From NCBI RefSeq assembly GCF_014205015.1, contig NZ_JACHMO010000001.1, positions 8,370,001 through 8,434,000 on the forward strand: a DNA stretch of 64,000 nt, written 5' to 3'. Under the pieces are notes generated by a model. The model searched no databases and was not told the DNA's origin. It was given only the letters and a program-made list of their open reading frames with translations. Made by a program: the position numbers and the translations under genes. The stretch comes from Saccharothrix ecbatanensis (lineage in GTDB: Bacteria; Actinomycetota; Actinomycetes; Mycobacteriales; Pseudonocardiaceae). Shown in pieces: positions 1-7,902 of this stretch; the stretch's first letter is position 1; each line of letters opens with the position of its first letter.

Positions 1-427
1 ACTCACCCTGTTCACCGGCGGCTTCTTCGCCGCCCACGCCGTGGCGAGCGGCTGGGTGGGGGCGCGAGCTCCGGAGCACGTCCGGGGGCAGGCGTCGGGC
101 GTCTACCTGTTCGCGTTCTACGTCGGCAGCAGCACCGGCGGCACGGCGGGCAGCGCCGCGTACCAGGCGCACGGCTGGACCGGCCTGGTCGTCCTGATCA
201 CGGTGTGGCTGGCGTTGGCGGCGGCAGCGGTTGTCACCGCGCACAGGGTCCAGAGGTCGGAGAGCGGTCAGAAGTCGAGTGGCACCTCCACCGCAGCGCC
301 ACCGGTGACCGCGACCGTGCCGAGCTGCGGCAACGTCACCGTCCCAGGCGCCACCGAGAACGTCACCGACCGCACGTCCTCCGGCACCTCGTACACGCCG
401 GCCACCGGGAACGTCTCACCGCCGTAG
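1..427 (+). CDS. MFS transporter, C-terminal fragment
   Basis: This is the last third of a major facilitator superfamily permease whose start lies left of the window; the frame is open from base 2. Two hydrophobic stretches can be seen: one running from the left edge through VYLFAFYVGSS and one around LVVLITVWLALAAAAVV. The turn sequence VGSSTGGTAGSAAYQAHGW is typical of the YnfM-like drug/solute subgroup. After the last helix (about base 240) the frame runs on for some 60 Ser/Thr/Pro-rich codons to a TAG at 425-427, overlapping the convergent lipoprotein gene by 160 bp. That tail looks like antisense read-through of the neighbour, so the native stop may have been lost by mutation. The substrate cannot be inferred. 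Confidence 0.7.
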   Translation, partial: LTLFTGGFFAAHAVASGWVGARAPEHVRGQASGVYLFAFYVGSSTGGTAGSAAYQAHGWTGLVVLITVWLALAAAAVVTAHRVQRSESGQKSSGTSTAAPPVTATVPSCGNVTVPGATENVTDRTSSGTSYTPATGNVSPP

Positions 428-1641
428 CGGGCGCCGACCTGCCGCGCCACCTTCCCGTCGGGCAGCACCACGGTCAGCAGACCGGCCGTCTGCCACGACC
501 CGACCACGGTCGGCACCCCGTGCCCCCTGAACCGCAGCTCCAGCAGCGCCGTCCCGGGCTCGGCCGTGGCCAGCTCGTACTGCCCCTCGGACCACACCGG
601 CCGCTGCCGCCCCAACCGCGCCCGGACCACCTCCAGCGACCCGACCTGCTCGGGCGCACCCACCGACACGGGCGTCGACACCGACATCGTCTCCGGCCCG
701 GGAGCACGCCTCAGCACCGCTGGAGCATCGCCGACCACCTGCCCGGACGGCACCGCGACCCGCTGCTCCAGCGACTTCGCCCCCACGGTGTTGAGCACCA
801 GCGCCTCCGGACCACCCGCGCCCGGACCACCCGCGACCGGCACCGTGTAGACGATCAGCACCGTCCCGTCGTCCGGTAACCGGTCCGCCGGCAACGGGTG
901 CCGCCGCCCCGGCACGTCGAGCGCCGGCTCCGGCGGCTGAGGCAGCCAGCGGTGCCACGGCGTCTGCCGGAACGCCAAGTCCGTCTCGCCGTGCCGCAGC
1001 ACCCGCAGCCGCAGCACCCGCAACGCCACCCCGTGCTCGGCCCGCAGATCGCCCTCCGCCGTCGGCCACACCGCCGGGGACGAGTAGCCCGTCACCTGGA
1101 GTTCGAGCTGGTCGTCCCGCACCGTCGCGGACGCCGGGTCGAGCGCCTGGCCCTCGTCCGGCAGCACGGCCAGGAAGTCGGGCCCGGCATTGCCGACGCC
1201 CTGGTCGGCCGTCGTCACCCGCCCGTCGGTGCGCACCAGCTTCCCCACCGGCGTGCTCCGCGAGCCCTGCGCGGGCACCTGGGGCGGTTGGACCTCCAGC
1301 CGGATCCCGGCCCCGGTCCGCTCGACCTCCTTCAACGGCACCGGCACCCAGTCGGTGGCGGCGGCCGTGCCCGGCACCTGCACGGGACCGCACCACAACC
1401 GGGTGTCGACCTCGAACGCCGGTCCCGTCCGGGCGAACCAGCAGCTCACCGCGTCGGTGCCGGTCCGGGCCACGTACCCGAACGACAACGTGTAGCTCAG
1501 CTCGGCCTCGGCCCGCGCCTGCAAGCCGGGCGCGTCCAACACCGCGCTTCCGCCCATGGTCAACCCGACCTGCTCGGCGCTGAACGCGGGTGTCGCGCAC
1601 CCACCGGCCACCAACGCGAGCACGAGCACGAGCCACCGCAT
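268..1641 (-). CDS. Large secreted lipoprotein of unknown function
   Basis: The 457-aa product starts at an ATG preceded by a G-rich ribosome-binding stretch. It opens with a short lipoprotein signal peptide ending in the lipobox VAGGC (lipidated Cys15), so it should be anchored on the outer face of the membrane. The rest lacks further membrane segments and reads as a beta-rich extracytoplasmic protein with many Val/Thr/Gly strands. No domain is recognised. It overlaps the end of the convergent MFS gene. Upstream lie a hairpin (1650-1669) in the leader and a Crp-type palindrome (1710-1725), suggesting cAMP-linked control of transcription. The gene call rests on length, signal peptide and codon-position bias; function is unassigned. 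Confidence 0.8.
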   Translation of the reverse strand: MRWLVLVLALVAGGCATPAFSAEQVGLTMGGSAVLDAPGLQARAEAELSYTLSFGYVARTGTDAVSCWFARTGPAFEVDTRLWCGPVQVPGTAAATDWVPVPLKEVERTGAGIRLEVQPPQVPAQGSRSTPVGKLVRTDGRVTTADQGVGNAGPDFLAVLPDEGQALDPASATVRDDQLELQVTGYSSPAVWPTAEGDLRAEHGVALRVLRLRVLRHGETDLAFRQTPWHRWLPQPPEPALDVPGRRHPLPADRLPDDGTVLIVYTVPVAGGPGAGGPEALVLNTVGAKSLEQRVAVPSGQVVGDAPAVLRRAPGPETMSVSTPVSVGAPEQVGSLEVVRARLGRQRPVWSEGQYELATAEPGTALLELRFRGHGVPTVVGSWQTAGLLTVVLPDGKVARQVGARYGGETFPVAGVYEVPEDVRSVTFSVAPGTVTLPQLGTVAVTGGAAVEVPLDF

Positions 1642-1649
1642 GTTGCCCC

Positions 1650-1669
1650 CCAGTAGTCCCCTCTACTGG
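1650..1669. promoter_or_regulatory. Inverted repeat in the lipoprotein gene leader
   Basis: CCAGTAG at 1650-1656 and CTACTGG at 1663-1669 form perfect 7-bp arms with a 6-nt spacer. It lies just 8 bases upstream of the lipoprotein start codon, so it may be an operator or an RNA hairpin near the ribosome-binding site. Its role is not established. Confidence 0.4.
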
Positions 1670-1709
1670 TTACATGCGATGGCGGGACTGTGGGGTTGCC
1701 AGATATTCA

Positions 1710-1725
1710 TGTGACGGGTGTCACA
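1710..1725. promoter_or_regulatory. Crp-type binding site TGTGA-N6-TCACA
   Basis: TGTGA at 1710-1714 and TCACA at 1721-1725 are separated by six bases and extend to CATGTGAC/GTCACATG arms at 1708-1727. This matches the consensus of cAMP receptor proteins, including actinobacterial Crp (M. tuberculosis Rv3676). It lies about 70-85 bp upstream of the lipoprotein start and 8 bp past the stop of glgM. It could activate or repress the lipoprotein gene. Alternatively the hairpin could terminate glgM transcripts. Confidence 0.6.
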
Positions 1726-1734
1726 TGGATGGGA

Positions 1735-2892
1735 TCATGCTCCCAAGGCGGCCCGGTACACGGCCACGGTCTGCTCGGCCACCGTCGTCCACGAGAACTC
1801 CTCCACCGCCCGCTCCCGCCCCGCCGCGCCGAACGCCGCCGCCCGCTCCGGAGAGCCCAGCACCTCGTTCACCGCGTCGGCCAACCCGACCCGGTACGCC
1901 TCGATGTCCTTCTCGTCGTAGTGCACGAGCAGCCCGGTCCGCCCGTGGTCCACGACCTCCGGGATGCCGCCGACGTCGGACGCCACCACGGCCGTCCCGC
2001 ACGCCATCGCCTCCAGGTTCACGATCCCCAGCGGCTCGTACACCGACGGGCACACGAACACCGTCGAACGGCTCAGGATCTGCCGCACCTCGGCCGGCTG
2101 GAGCATCTCCCGGATCCAGAACACCCCCGGCCGCGCCGCCGCCAGCTCCGCCACCGCGAGCCGCGTCTCCTCCGCGATCTCCGGTGTGTCCGGCGCGCCC
2201 GCGCACAGCACGATCTGCGCGTCCGACGAGATCCGGTGCGCGGCGGCGACCAGGTGCCCGACGCCCTTCTGCCTGGTGATCCGCCCCACGAACGTCACGA
2301 GCGGCCGGTCCGGGTCGATCCCGTGCCGGACCAGCGCGTCGGTCTCGGAAACCGGGTGGTAAGCCGTCGTGTCGATCCCGTTGCGCACCACGTGCACCCG
2401 CGCCGGGTCCAACGCCGGGTAGCAGTCCAGCACGTCGGTCCGCATGCCCTGGCTGACCGCGATCACCGCGTCCGCCGCCTCGTACGCGGTCCGCTCCACC
2501 CACGACGAGATCCGGTAGCCGCCACCCAGCTGCTCGGCCTTCCACGGACGGCGCGGCTCCAACGAGTGCGCGGTCACCACGTGCGGGATGCCGTGCAGCA
2601 GTTTGGCCAGGTGACCGGCCATGTTGGCGTACCAGGTGTGCGAGTGCGCGAGCTGCGCCCCGCCCAGCGCGGCGGCCATCTCCAGGTCCACCGAGAGGGT
2701 CGCCAACGCGGCGTTCGCCTGCTCCAGCCCGTGCGCCGGGTTGTGCGCCTTGGCGTCCGCGCGCGGCCCGCCGAAGGCGTGCACGTCCACGTCGACCAGT
2801 TCGCGCAGTCTCGGCACCAGGAAACCGACGTGCACCCCCGCCCCGCCGTAGACCTCCGGCGGGTACTCCCGTGTCAGCAGTCCAATTCGCAC
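1735..2892 (-). CDS. glgM: Alpha-maltose-1-phosphate synthase / glycogen synthase, GT4 family
   Basis: This 385-aa GT-B glycosyltransferase matches actinobacterial GlgM (Rv1212c type), annotated as glycogen synthase. It uses ADP-glucose to make maltose-1-phosphate or extend alpha-glucan, feeding the GlgE route in the cytoplasm. The N-terminus carries [17 protein letters not shown]. The C-terminal domain has [12 protein letters not shown] and the nucleotide-sugar motif [15 protein letters not shown] chose the GTG at 2892 because a TACGGT hexamer (complement of 2900-2905) stands 7 nt before it, the usual leaderless arrangement. A GTG at 2901 is the alternative start. It is divergent from glgC, which supplies ADP-glucose, the same arrangement as in mycobacteria. 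Confidence 0.93.
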   Translation of the reverse strand: MRIGLLTREYPPEVYGGAGVHVGFLVPRLRELVDVDVHAFGGPRADAKAHNPAHGLEQANAALATLSVDLEMAAALGGAQLAHSHTWYANMAGHLAKLLHGIPHVVTAHSLEPRRPWKAEQLGGGYRISSWVERTAYEAADAVIAVSQGMRTDVLDCYPALDPARVHVVRNGIDTTAYHPVSETDALVRHGIDPDRPLVTFVGRITRQKGVGHLVAAAHRISSDAQIVLCAGAPDTPEIAEETRLAVAELAAARPGVFWIREMLQPAEVRQILSRSTVFVCPSVYEPLGIVNLEAMACGTAVVASDVGGIPEVVDHGRTGLLVHYDEKDIEAYRVGLADAVNEVLGSPERAAAFGAAGRERAVEEFSWTTVAEQTVAVYRAALGA

Positions 2893-2958
2893 GCCGCTCA
2901 CCGTAACCCCGGCGCGGGGGCAGCCGGGTGAACCGGGCGAGTCCGTCTTACTTCGCCG

Positions 2959-2988
2959 TTGGTGGGCCGGTGCTCACCCGGTTAGTGT
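2959..2988 (+). promoter_or_regulatory. glgC promoter, probably leaderless
   Basis: TTGGTG (2959-2964), an 18-bp spacer and TAGTGT (2983-2988) form a plausible -35/-10 pair. The GTG start of glgC begins 7 nt after the -10, so the transcript would start at or very near the start codon. No Shine-Dalgarno sequence precedes that codon, which supports this reading. Confidence 0.55.
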
Positions 2989-2995
2989 CGCTGCT

Positions 2996-4210
2996 GTGAA
3001 AGGGCAACCGCATGTTCTAGGAATTGTCCTCGCCGGTGGCGAAGGCAAACGGTTGTGGCCGTTGACCGCCGACCGGGCAAAGCCGGCGGTGCCCTTCGGC
3101 GGTAACTACCGGTTGGTGGACTTCGTGCTGTCCAACCTGGTGAACGCGGGTTTCGTGAAGCTCTGCGTGCTCACCCAGTACAAATCCCATTCCCTGGACC
3201 GGCACATCTCGACCACGTGGCGGCTGTCCAACGTGCTCGGCCAGTACGTCACGCCGGTGCCGGCGCAGCAGCGGCTCGGGCCGCGCTGGTACACCGGCAG
3301 CGCGGACGCGATCTTCCAGTCGCTGAACCTCGTCAACGACGAGCGGCCGGAGCACGTGATCGTCTTCGGCGCGGACCACGTCTACCGGATGGACCCGGGC
3401 CAGATGGTGGACCAGCACGTCCGGACCGGCGCGGGCGTCACCGTCGCGGGCATCCGGGTGCCGCGCGCCGAGGCCAAGGCGTTCGGGTGCATCGACTCCG
3501 ACGAGTCCGGGCTGATCACCCGGTTCCTGGAGAAGCCGTCGGACCCGCCGCACGTGCCGGGCGACCCGGAGGTCACGTTCGCGTCGATGGGCAACTACGT
3601 GTTCACCACGGAGGCGCTGCTGGAGTCGTTGCGGGCGGACGCGGCCAATCCCGACTCGGACCACGACATGGGCGGCGACATCATCCCGATGCTCGTCGGC
3701 CAGGGGCGCGCGCACGTCTACGACTTCGCCGACAACGACGTGCCGGGCGAGACCGACCGGGACCGCGGGTACTGGCGCGACGTGGGGACGATCGACGCGT
3801 ACTACGAGGCGCACATGGACCTCGTGTCGGTGCGGCCGGTGTTCAACCTCTACAACCAGGCGTGGCCGATCCGGACGGCGACGCCGCCGTTGCCGCCGGC
3901 GAAGTTCATCGCGGGCGGTAGCGCGGAGGACTCGATGGTGGGGCCGGGGTCGATCATCTCCGGCACGATCCACGGGTCGGTGATCAGTTCGGACGTGGTG
4001 GTGGAGTCCGGGTCGGTGGTGCAGGGGAGCGTGCTGCTGCCGGGGGTGCGGATCGGGCGCGGGGCGGTGGTGCGGCGGGCGATCCTGGACAAGAACGTGG
4101 TGGTGCCCGACGGTGCGCTGATCGGGGTGGACCCGACGACGGACCGGCAGCGCTACACCGTGTCGTCCGGTGGCGTGACCGTGCTCGGGAAGGGCGTCAC
4201 GGCGGACTGA
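2996..4210 (+). CDS. glgC: Glucose-1-phosphate adenylyltransferase (ADP-glucose pyrophosphorylase)
   Basis: The 404-aa enzyme makes ADP-glucose from ATP and glucose-1-phosphate, the committed step of glycogen and alpha-glucan synthesis. The N-terminal nucleotidyltransferase domain shows [13 protein letters not shown] and KPAVPFGG. The sugar-phosphate segment includes FLEKPSDPP, and [18 protein letters not shown] is the characteristic late-domain motif. The C-terminal third is a left-handed beta-helix with repeats such as [18 protein letters not shown]. Length is normal for the family. The GTG start is supported by the leaderless promoter. It lies back to back with glgM, its product's consumer. 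Confidence 0.96.
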   Translation: MKGQPHVLGIVLAGGEGKRLWPLTADRAKPAVPFGGNYRLVDFVLSNLVNAGFVKLCVLTQYKSHSLDRHISTTWRLSNVLGQYVTPVPAQQRLGPRWYTGSADAIFQSLNLVNDERPEHVIVFGADHVYRMDPGQMVDQHVRTGAGVTVAGIRVPRAEAKAFGCIDSDESGLITRFLEKPSDPPHVPGDPEVTFASMGNYVFTTEALLESLRADAANPDSDHDMGGDIIPMLVGQGRAHVYDFADNDVPGETDRDRGYWRDVGTIDAYYEAHMDLVSVRPVFNLYNQAWPIRTATPPLPPAKFIAGGSAEDSMVGPGSIISGTIHGSVISSDVVVESGSVVQGSVLLPGVRIGRGAVVRRAILDKNVVVPDGALIGVDPTTDRQRYTVSSGGVTVLGKGVTAD

Positions 4211-4290
4211 GGTGGGCGACTGGGCCGGGGCGACTGGGCAAGGGCCGACCGAGCCCACGACCGACCGAGCCCACGACCGACCGACCAGGA
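4211..4290. repeat. Short direct repeats after glgC
   Basis: GGGCGACTGGGC-like units (two) are followed by two copies of a 16-bp unit reading CGACCGAGCCCACGAC. They begin immediately after the glgC stop codon. No gene is seen in the 210-bp gap to the convergent hydrolase. Confidence 0.6.
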
Positions 4291-4420
4291 CGTAGACATG
4301 GACGAACAACTCGGCAACCCGCGGCATGGCACCCGGCTTTCGCGGCGATGATCAGGCGTCGACAACTTGATCTATCTGCCACGAAGGCCTCCCCACGTCA
4401 AGATCAGCGCATAGCGCGCT

Positions 4421-5182
4421 TCAGCCGCTCGAGAGGAACCCCCGGACGAGGTCGGCGAACTGGTCGGGGGCGTCGTGGTGCACGACATGGCCAGTGGGCA
4501 ACTCGGCCAAGCGCGCACAGCCTGCGCGGCGGGCGATCATCTGCTGGGCGTGCCCGGCGGACAGTTCGTCGCTGCGGGCCCCGCGGACCAGCAGGGTCGG
4601 GCAGGCCACCGCCGCCCAGTCATCCCAGTGGTCGCCATTGAGCGCTTTCTGGGACCGCACGGTGTGGTCGATGTCGAAGGAGAACCCCCAGCCGTCGCGC
4701 CGGCGGCGGAACGAGCCCGCCAGGTATGGGGCGGCCGGACCGGTGGCCGCCGCCAGGGCCTCGCGCGTGGGGGCGCGGCGTGGCAGCCGCAGGGTGAACC
4801 CCCAGTCACAGTCCACCACCGCGCCGATGTCCTCGACGATCAAGGCCGTGACCTGGCCGGGATGCCGGGCGGCGTACTGGTAGGCGTTGACCCCGCCCAG
4901 CGAATGGCCCAGCACCGCCGCCGGGCCAACGCCCACATGGCGATGGAACGCCGCGACATCGGCGACATAGCCGTCGCGCCCGTAAGCCGGGGCGCGGTCG
5001 GACTCACCATGCCCACGCTGGTCCAACGCGAGCACCCGCCACCGCGGGCCCAACGCCTCGGCCAGCGGCGCGAACACGGACGCCTCGTTGTAATGCCCAT
5101 GCAAGGCCAACAGTGGAGCGCCCCGCCCTCCGTAGTCCAGAAACGACAACCGCCGCCCTTCGGCTGTGAAGAATCCACGCAC
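4421..5182 (-). CDS. Alpha/beta-hydrolase fold protein
   Basis: This alpha/beta hydrolase (about 253 aa from the GTG at 5182) shows the oxyanion segment LALHGHYNEASVF, then LDQRGHGESDRAP, the nucleophile elbow GHSLGG, and a C-terminal catalytic His in LPTGHVVHHDAPDQF. An Asp in LLVRGARSDEL probably completes the triad. The substrate is unknown. I chose GTG 5182 because AGGG lies at a suitable distance. An ATG at 5212 or a start further upstream is possible, but the extra residues look like non-coding repeat-region translation. It converges on glgC. A long repeat array lies upstream. Confidence 0.82.
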   Translation of the reverse strand: MRGFFTAEGRRLSFLDYGGRGAPLLALHGHYNEASVFAPLAEALGPRWRVLALDQRGHGESDRAPAYGRDGYVADVAAFHRHVGVGPAAVLGHSLGGVNAYQYAARHPGQVTALIVEDIGAVVDCDWGFTLRLPRRAPTREALAAATGPAAPYLAGSFRRRRDGWGFSFDIDHTVRSQKALNGDHWDDWAAVACPTLLVRGARSDELSAGHAQQMIARRAGCARLAELPTGHVVHHDAPDQFADLVRGFLSSG

Positions 5183-5404
5183 GACCCGCACCCTAAAACA
5201 CCACACCGACATCCCAGTCCGCACGCCAGTCCGCACGCTGCCCATGCCAACATCAACCCGCATAACGCGCCTGAGGCCTCGCCCGTTGAGTTGTCCACAA
5301 CCAGCTGGGTCATCCACAACCGAGCTCTGATCGCGCGCAATCGCCGGCCACAGCCGGCAAGATCAAAGCAGGGGTCCCCTTGGCGCGAGGACCCCTGCGA
5401 AGCT

Positions 5405-5508
5405 GTTGCCGGGTTGCCGGGTTGCCGGGTTGCCGGGTTGCCGGGTTGCCGGGTTGCCGGGTTGCCGGGTTGCCGGGTTGCCGGGTTGGCCGGTTGTCGG
5501 GTCGCCGA
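5405..5508. repeat. 8-bp tandem repeat array (GTTGCCGG, 10 perfect copies)
   Basis: Ten exact head-to-tail copies of GTTGCCGG occupy 5405-5484, followed by about three degenerate copies. An 8-bp unit cannot keep a reading frame in single steps, so this is almost certainly non-coding. It sits in the 435-bp gap (5183-5617) between two leftward genes, upstream of the hydrolase. Such arrays usually expand and contract by slippage; an effect on hydrolase expression is possible but unproven. Confidence 0.95.
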
Positions 5509-5606
5509 GCCGTCCACGTCGAGCGCGTCAGAACCCGTGTCCGGGTCCGGGCGTGTCGACCGACCACTACGGCCAAACCAGACCGGTCACGCCGGCAGGC
5601 GAGCCC

Positions 5607-5628
5607 TCAGCCGACCTTCAGCCGACCT
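5607..5628. repeat. 11-bp duplication containing the methyltransferase stop codon
   Basis: TCAGCCGACCT occurs twice in direct succession (5607-5617, 5618-5628). Read on the minus strand, the second copy contains the last two codons and TGA of the O-methyltransferase, and the first copy repeats them after the stop. Confidence 0.85.
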
Positions 5629-6244
5629 TCGCCGCCACGAGCAGGCCGTCGCCCAAAGGCAGGATCACGGGCACCAGCCGGTCGTCGTCCCGCACCGCCC
5701 GCGCCACCTCCCGCATCGCCACCGTGTCCGGATCCCGGTGCGCCGGATCGACCACCCGCCCGTGCCACAGCACGTTGTCGAACGCGAGCACCCCACCCGG
5801 ACGCAGCAGCCGCACGCCCTCCTCCAGGTACCTCGGGTACTCGGACTTGGCCGCGTCCACGAACACCAGGTCGTACGCGCCGTCGGTCAACCGGGGCAGC
5901 ACCTCCAGCGCCCGGCCCATGATCAGACGGGTGCGGGACACCGCGATCCCCGCCTCCGCGAACGCCAGCCGCGCCGCCCGCTGGTGCTCCGGCTCCACGT
6001 CGATCGACGTCAGCACCCCGGCCGCCGGCATGCCGCTGAGCAGGTACAACGCGCCGACCCCGGCACCGGTGCCGATCTCGACCACGGCCTTGGCCTGCAA
6101 CGCCGCGGCGAGGAACCGCAACGCCGCCCCGCCGCCGGACCCGATCGGCACGCACCCCAACTCGACGCCACGAGCCCTGGCGGCCGTGACCACGGCGTCC
6201 TCGGGCAGGTAGCGCTCCACGTACTCGCGCGTCGGCGCATCCAC
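5618..6244 (-). CDS. O-methyltransferase, caffeoyl-CoA OMT-like
   Basis: A 208-aa SAM-dependent class I methyltransferase equivalent to mycobacterial Rv1220c, which also neighbours sigE. Motif I is VVEIGTGAGVGALYLLSG. The acidic ribose-binding strand is SIDVEPEHQRAA, and the metal-binding region has FVDAAKSEYPRYLE and LAFDNVLWHGRVVDP. These fit the cation-dependent catechol/caffeoyl-CoA group. Substrate unknown. The GTG at 6244 has TAGCCT (complement of 6252-6257) exactly 7 nt before it, suggesting a leaderless message. It is divergent from sigE across a 218-bp gap. Confidence 0.9.
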   Translation of the reverse strand: MDAPTREYVERYLPEDAVVTAARARGVELGCVPIGSGGGAALRFLAAALQAKAVVEIGTGAGVGALYLLSGMPAAGVLTSIDVEPEHQRAARLAFAEAGIAVSRTRLIMGRALEVLPRLTDGAYDLVFVDAAKSEYPRYLEEGVRLLRPGGVLAFDNVLWHGRVVDPAHRDPDTVAMREVARAVRDDDRLVPVILPLGDGLLVAAKVG

Positions 6245-6462
6245 AGCACGAAGGCTAACGCCGCCGGCGGCAATTCGGGTGAATCTTGCGGCCGATCGGG
6301 ATTCTCAGGCTGCTCTCAGCCGACTCTCACGATGGTTATAAGAGGACCCGTCAGGCTGGGCACATCGCAAGACCAGCAGGACCAACGGGGAACACGCCGG
6401 CCCGGCCGCGCGTTGAACCGTGCAGCAGGGCAGCCAGCCCAGTGGAGGTGCTTAACCGCCCG

Positions 6463-7038
6463 ATGCCAAAGCAGCCGACCGCCGCACTGACCGCGCCCAT
6501 CGACGACGTGGAGTGGATCCCGCCCTCGTGGGACGAAGTGGTGCGCGAACACGCAGACCGGGTGTACCGGCTGGCCTACCGCCTCACCGGCAACCAGCAC
6601 GACGCCGAAGACCTCACCCAGGAGACGTTCATCCGGGTGTTCCGCTCTCTCGCGTCGTACAAGCCCGGCACGTTCGAGGGCTGGCTGCACCGCATCACCA
6701 CGAACCTCTTCCTCGACATGGCCCGCCGCCGCTCCCGCGTGCGCATGGAGGCCCTGCCGGACGAGACCGACCGCATCCCGGGCGACGACCCGACCCCGGA
6801 GGAGATCTACGCCGACACGCACCTCGACCCGGAACTGCAGGCCGCGCTCGACGAGCTGCCGCCCGAGTTCCGCGCCGCCGTGGTGCTGTGTGACGTGGAA
6901 GGTCTCTCCTATGAGGAGATCGGCGCCACTCTCGGCGTCAAACTCGGTACCGTGAGGAGCAGGATCCACCGGGGCCGCCAGGCCCTGCGGGTCGCACTCG
7001 AACGCCGTCGGGGTCTCGTCCAGGAGGACTCTGCATGA
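6463..7038 (+). CDS. sigE: ECF RNA polymerase sigma factor SigE
   Basis: A 191-aa group 4 sigma factor. Region 2 includes [20 protein letters not shown] and [14 protein letters not shown]. Region 4 includes [20 protein letters not shown] and [19 protein letters not shown]. The sequence is close to mycobacterial SigE, which drives the envelope and heat/oxidative stress response. ATG 6463 was chosen because residues match the family from here. GTG 6448, or a longer N-terminus, cannot be excluded; SigE start sites are variable in relatives. The stop overlaps the anti-sigma gene by 4 bp (ATGA), so the two are translationally coupled. Confidence 0.95.
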   Translation: MPKQPTAALTAPIDDVEWIPPSWDEVVREHADRVYRLAYRLTGNQHDAEDLTQETFIRVFRSLASYKPGTFEGWLHRITTNLFLDMARRRSRVRMEALPDETDRIPGDDPTPEEIYADTHLDPELQAALDELPPEFRAAVVLCDVEGLSYEEIGATLGVKLGTVRSRIHRGRQALRVALERRRGLVQEDSA

Positions 7039-7643
7039 CCGACCTGCGAGGTTGGCAACTGCCCGAGCAGCACCTGCTGCCCGACGCGGTCGTCGCCTTC
7101 GTCGACGGCGAGCTGTCCGCCTCGGCGCACTCCAGGGCGTCCGCGCACTTGGCGCGCTGCCCGTTCTGCGCCGCCGAGGCGTACTCCCAGCAGCAGGCCC
7201 GTTCCGCGGTGCGCGCCGCCGACGCGCCGTGCGCCCCCGCCGGGCTCCTGGCCAGGCTGGGCGCGATCCCGCAGGAAGTGGAGCTGCCCAGCGCGCCGGA
7301 CGGCCTCGCGGTCACGGAGGACGGCCAGCTCGTCACCGTGCAGCGGCCCGACCGGGTCGCGTTCGGCGGCGGTCCCGTGTTGGGCCAGAGCCGCCCTTTC
7401 GGGACAGGCGGCGCAAGCCGCTTCGGAGGTAGGCGGGCCCGCCACGGTGCGGGTGTCGTCGTCTCCGGCCTCATGCTCGGCGCCCTCGTGCTCGTCGCAC
7501 CCGGCAGCGAGGACACCTCGCCGCCGCCCGCTCAGGGCAACACCCCGGAGCCCACGCCGGCCGTCGCGCCGTCGCTGGCGGGCACCAGCCACCAGCAGAT
7601 GGGCGTGCTGCGCCCCGTGGTGGACCCCGGCCTCGGCCGCTGA
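7035..7643 (+). CDS. rseA: Anti-sigma-E factor with zinc ZAS domain
   Basis: This 202-aa protein has an N-terminal zinc anti-sigma domain with the HX3CX2C signature (His38, Cys42, Cys45, in [11 protein letters not shown]). A hydrophobic segment around residues 137-157 ([20 protein letters not shown]) suggests it may be membrane-anchored, unlike the soluble mycobacterial RseA. The Pro/Thr-rich tail would then be external. It should bind SigE and release it on redox or envelope stress. It is coupled to sigE by a 4-bp overlap and followed by tandem repeats, then htrA. Confidence 0.9.
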   Translation: MTDLRGWQLPEQHLLPDAVVAFVDGELSASAHSRASAHLARCPFCAAEAYSQQQARSAVRAADAPCAPAGLLARLGAIPQEVELPSAPDGLAVTEDGQLVTVQRPDRVAFGGGPVLGQSRPFGTGGASRFGGRRARHGAGVVVSGLMLGALVLVAPGSEDTSPPPAQGNTPEPTPAVAPSLAGTSHQQMGVLRPVVDPGLGR

Positions 7644-7787
7644 CCCCCAGCAGCCTGACCGAGCAGGCTGACCCCAGCAGGCCCACGCGAGCAGGCTGAC
7701 CCTGAGCAGGTTGACCCCAGCCGGCCCGCCCCAGCAGGTTGACCCCAGCCGGCCCGCCCCAGCAGGTTGACCCCAGCCGGCCCGCCC
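7639..7787. repeat. Tandem repeats between rseA and htrA (28-bp unit)
   Basis: From 7711 to 7787 there are 2.75 perfect copies of a 28-bp unit containing TTGACCCCAGCCGGCCCGCC followed by CCAGCAGG. Upstream, from the rseA stop codon on, degenerate GCTGACC...CAGCAGG units continue the pattern. No open frame of interest lies in the 7644-7902 gap. The array separates the sigE-rseA pair from htrA. Confidence 0.9.
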
Positions 7788-7902
7788 GAACCTGCCACCC
7801 ACCCGAGCCGAACCGGCCGATGAGGCCCACTGACGGCAACTTCACCGGTAACCGGGCACGATTGACCCCGGACGACCATGGTGTGACGACGTGCGGGGAG
7901 CG

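Noticed and set aside
5380..5922. Open frames through the GTTGCCGG array giving LPGCRVAG repeats.
   Set aside because: An 8-bp unit gives the same peptide repeat in every frame, and there is no start signal or family match.
7711..7787. 28-bp repeats considered as a CRISPR array.
   Set aside because: Units are directly abutting with no unique spacers, and no cas genes are present.
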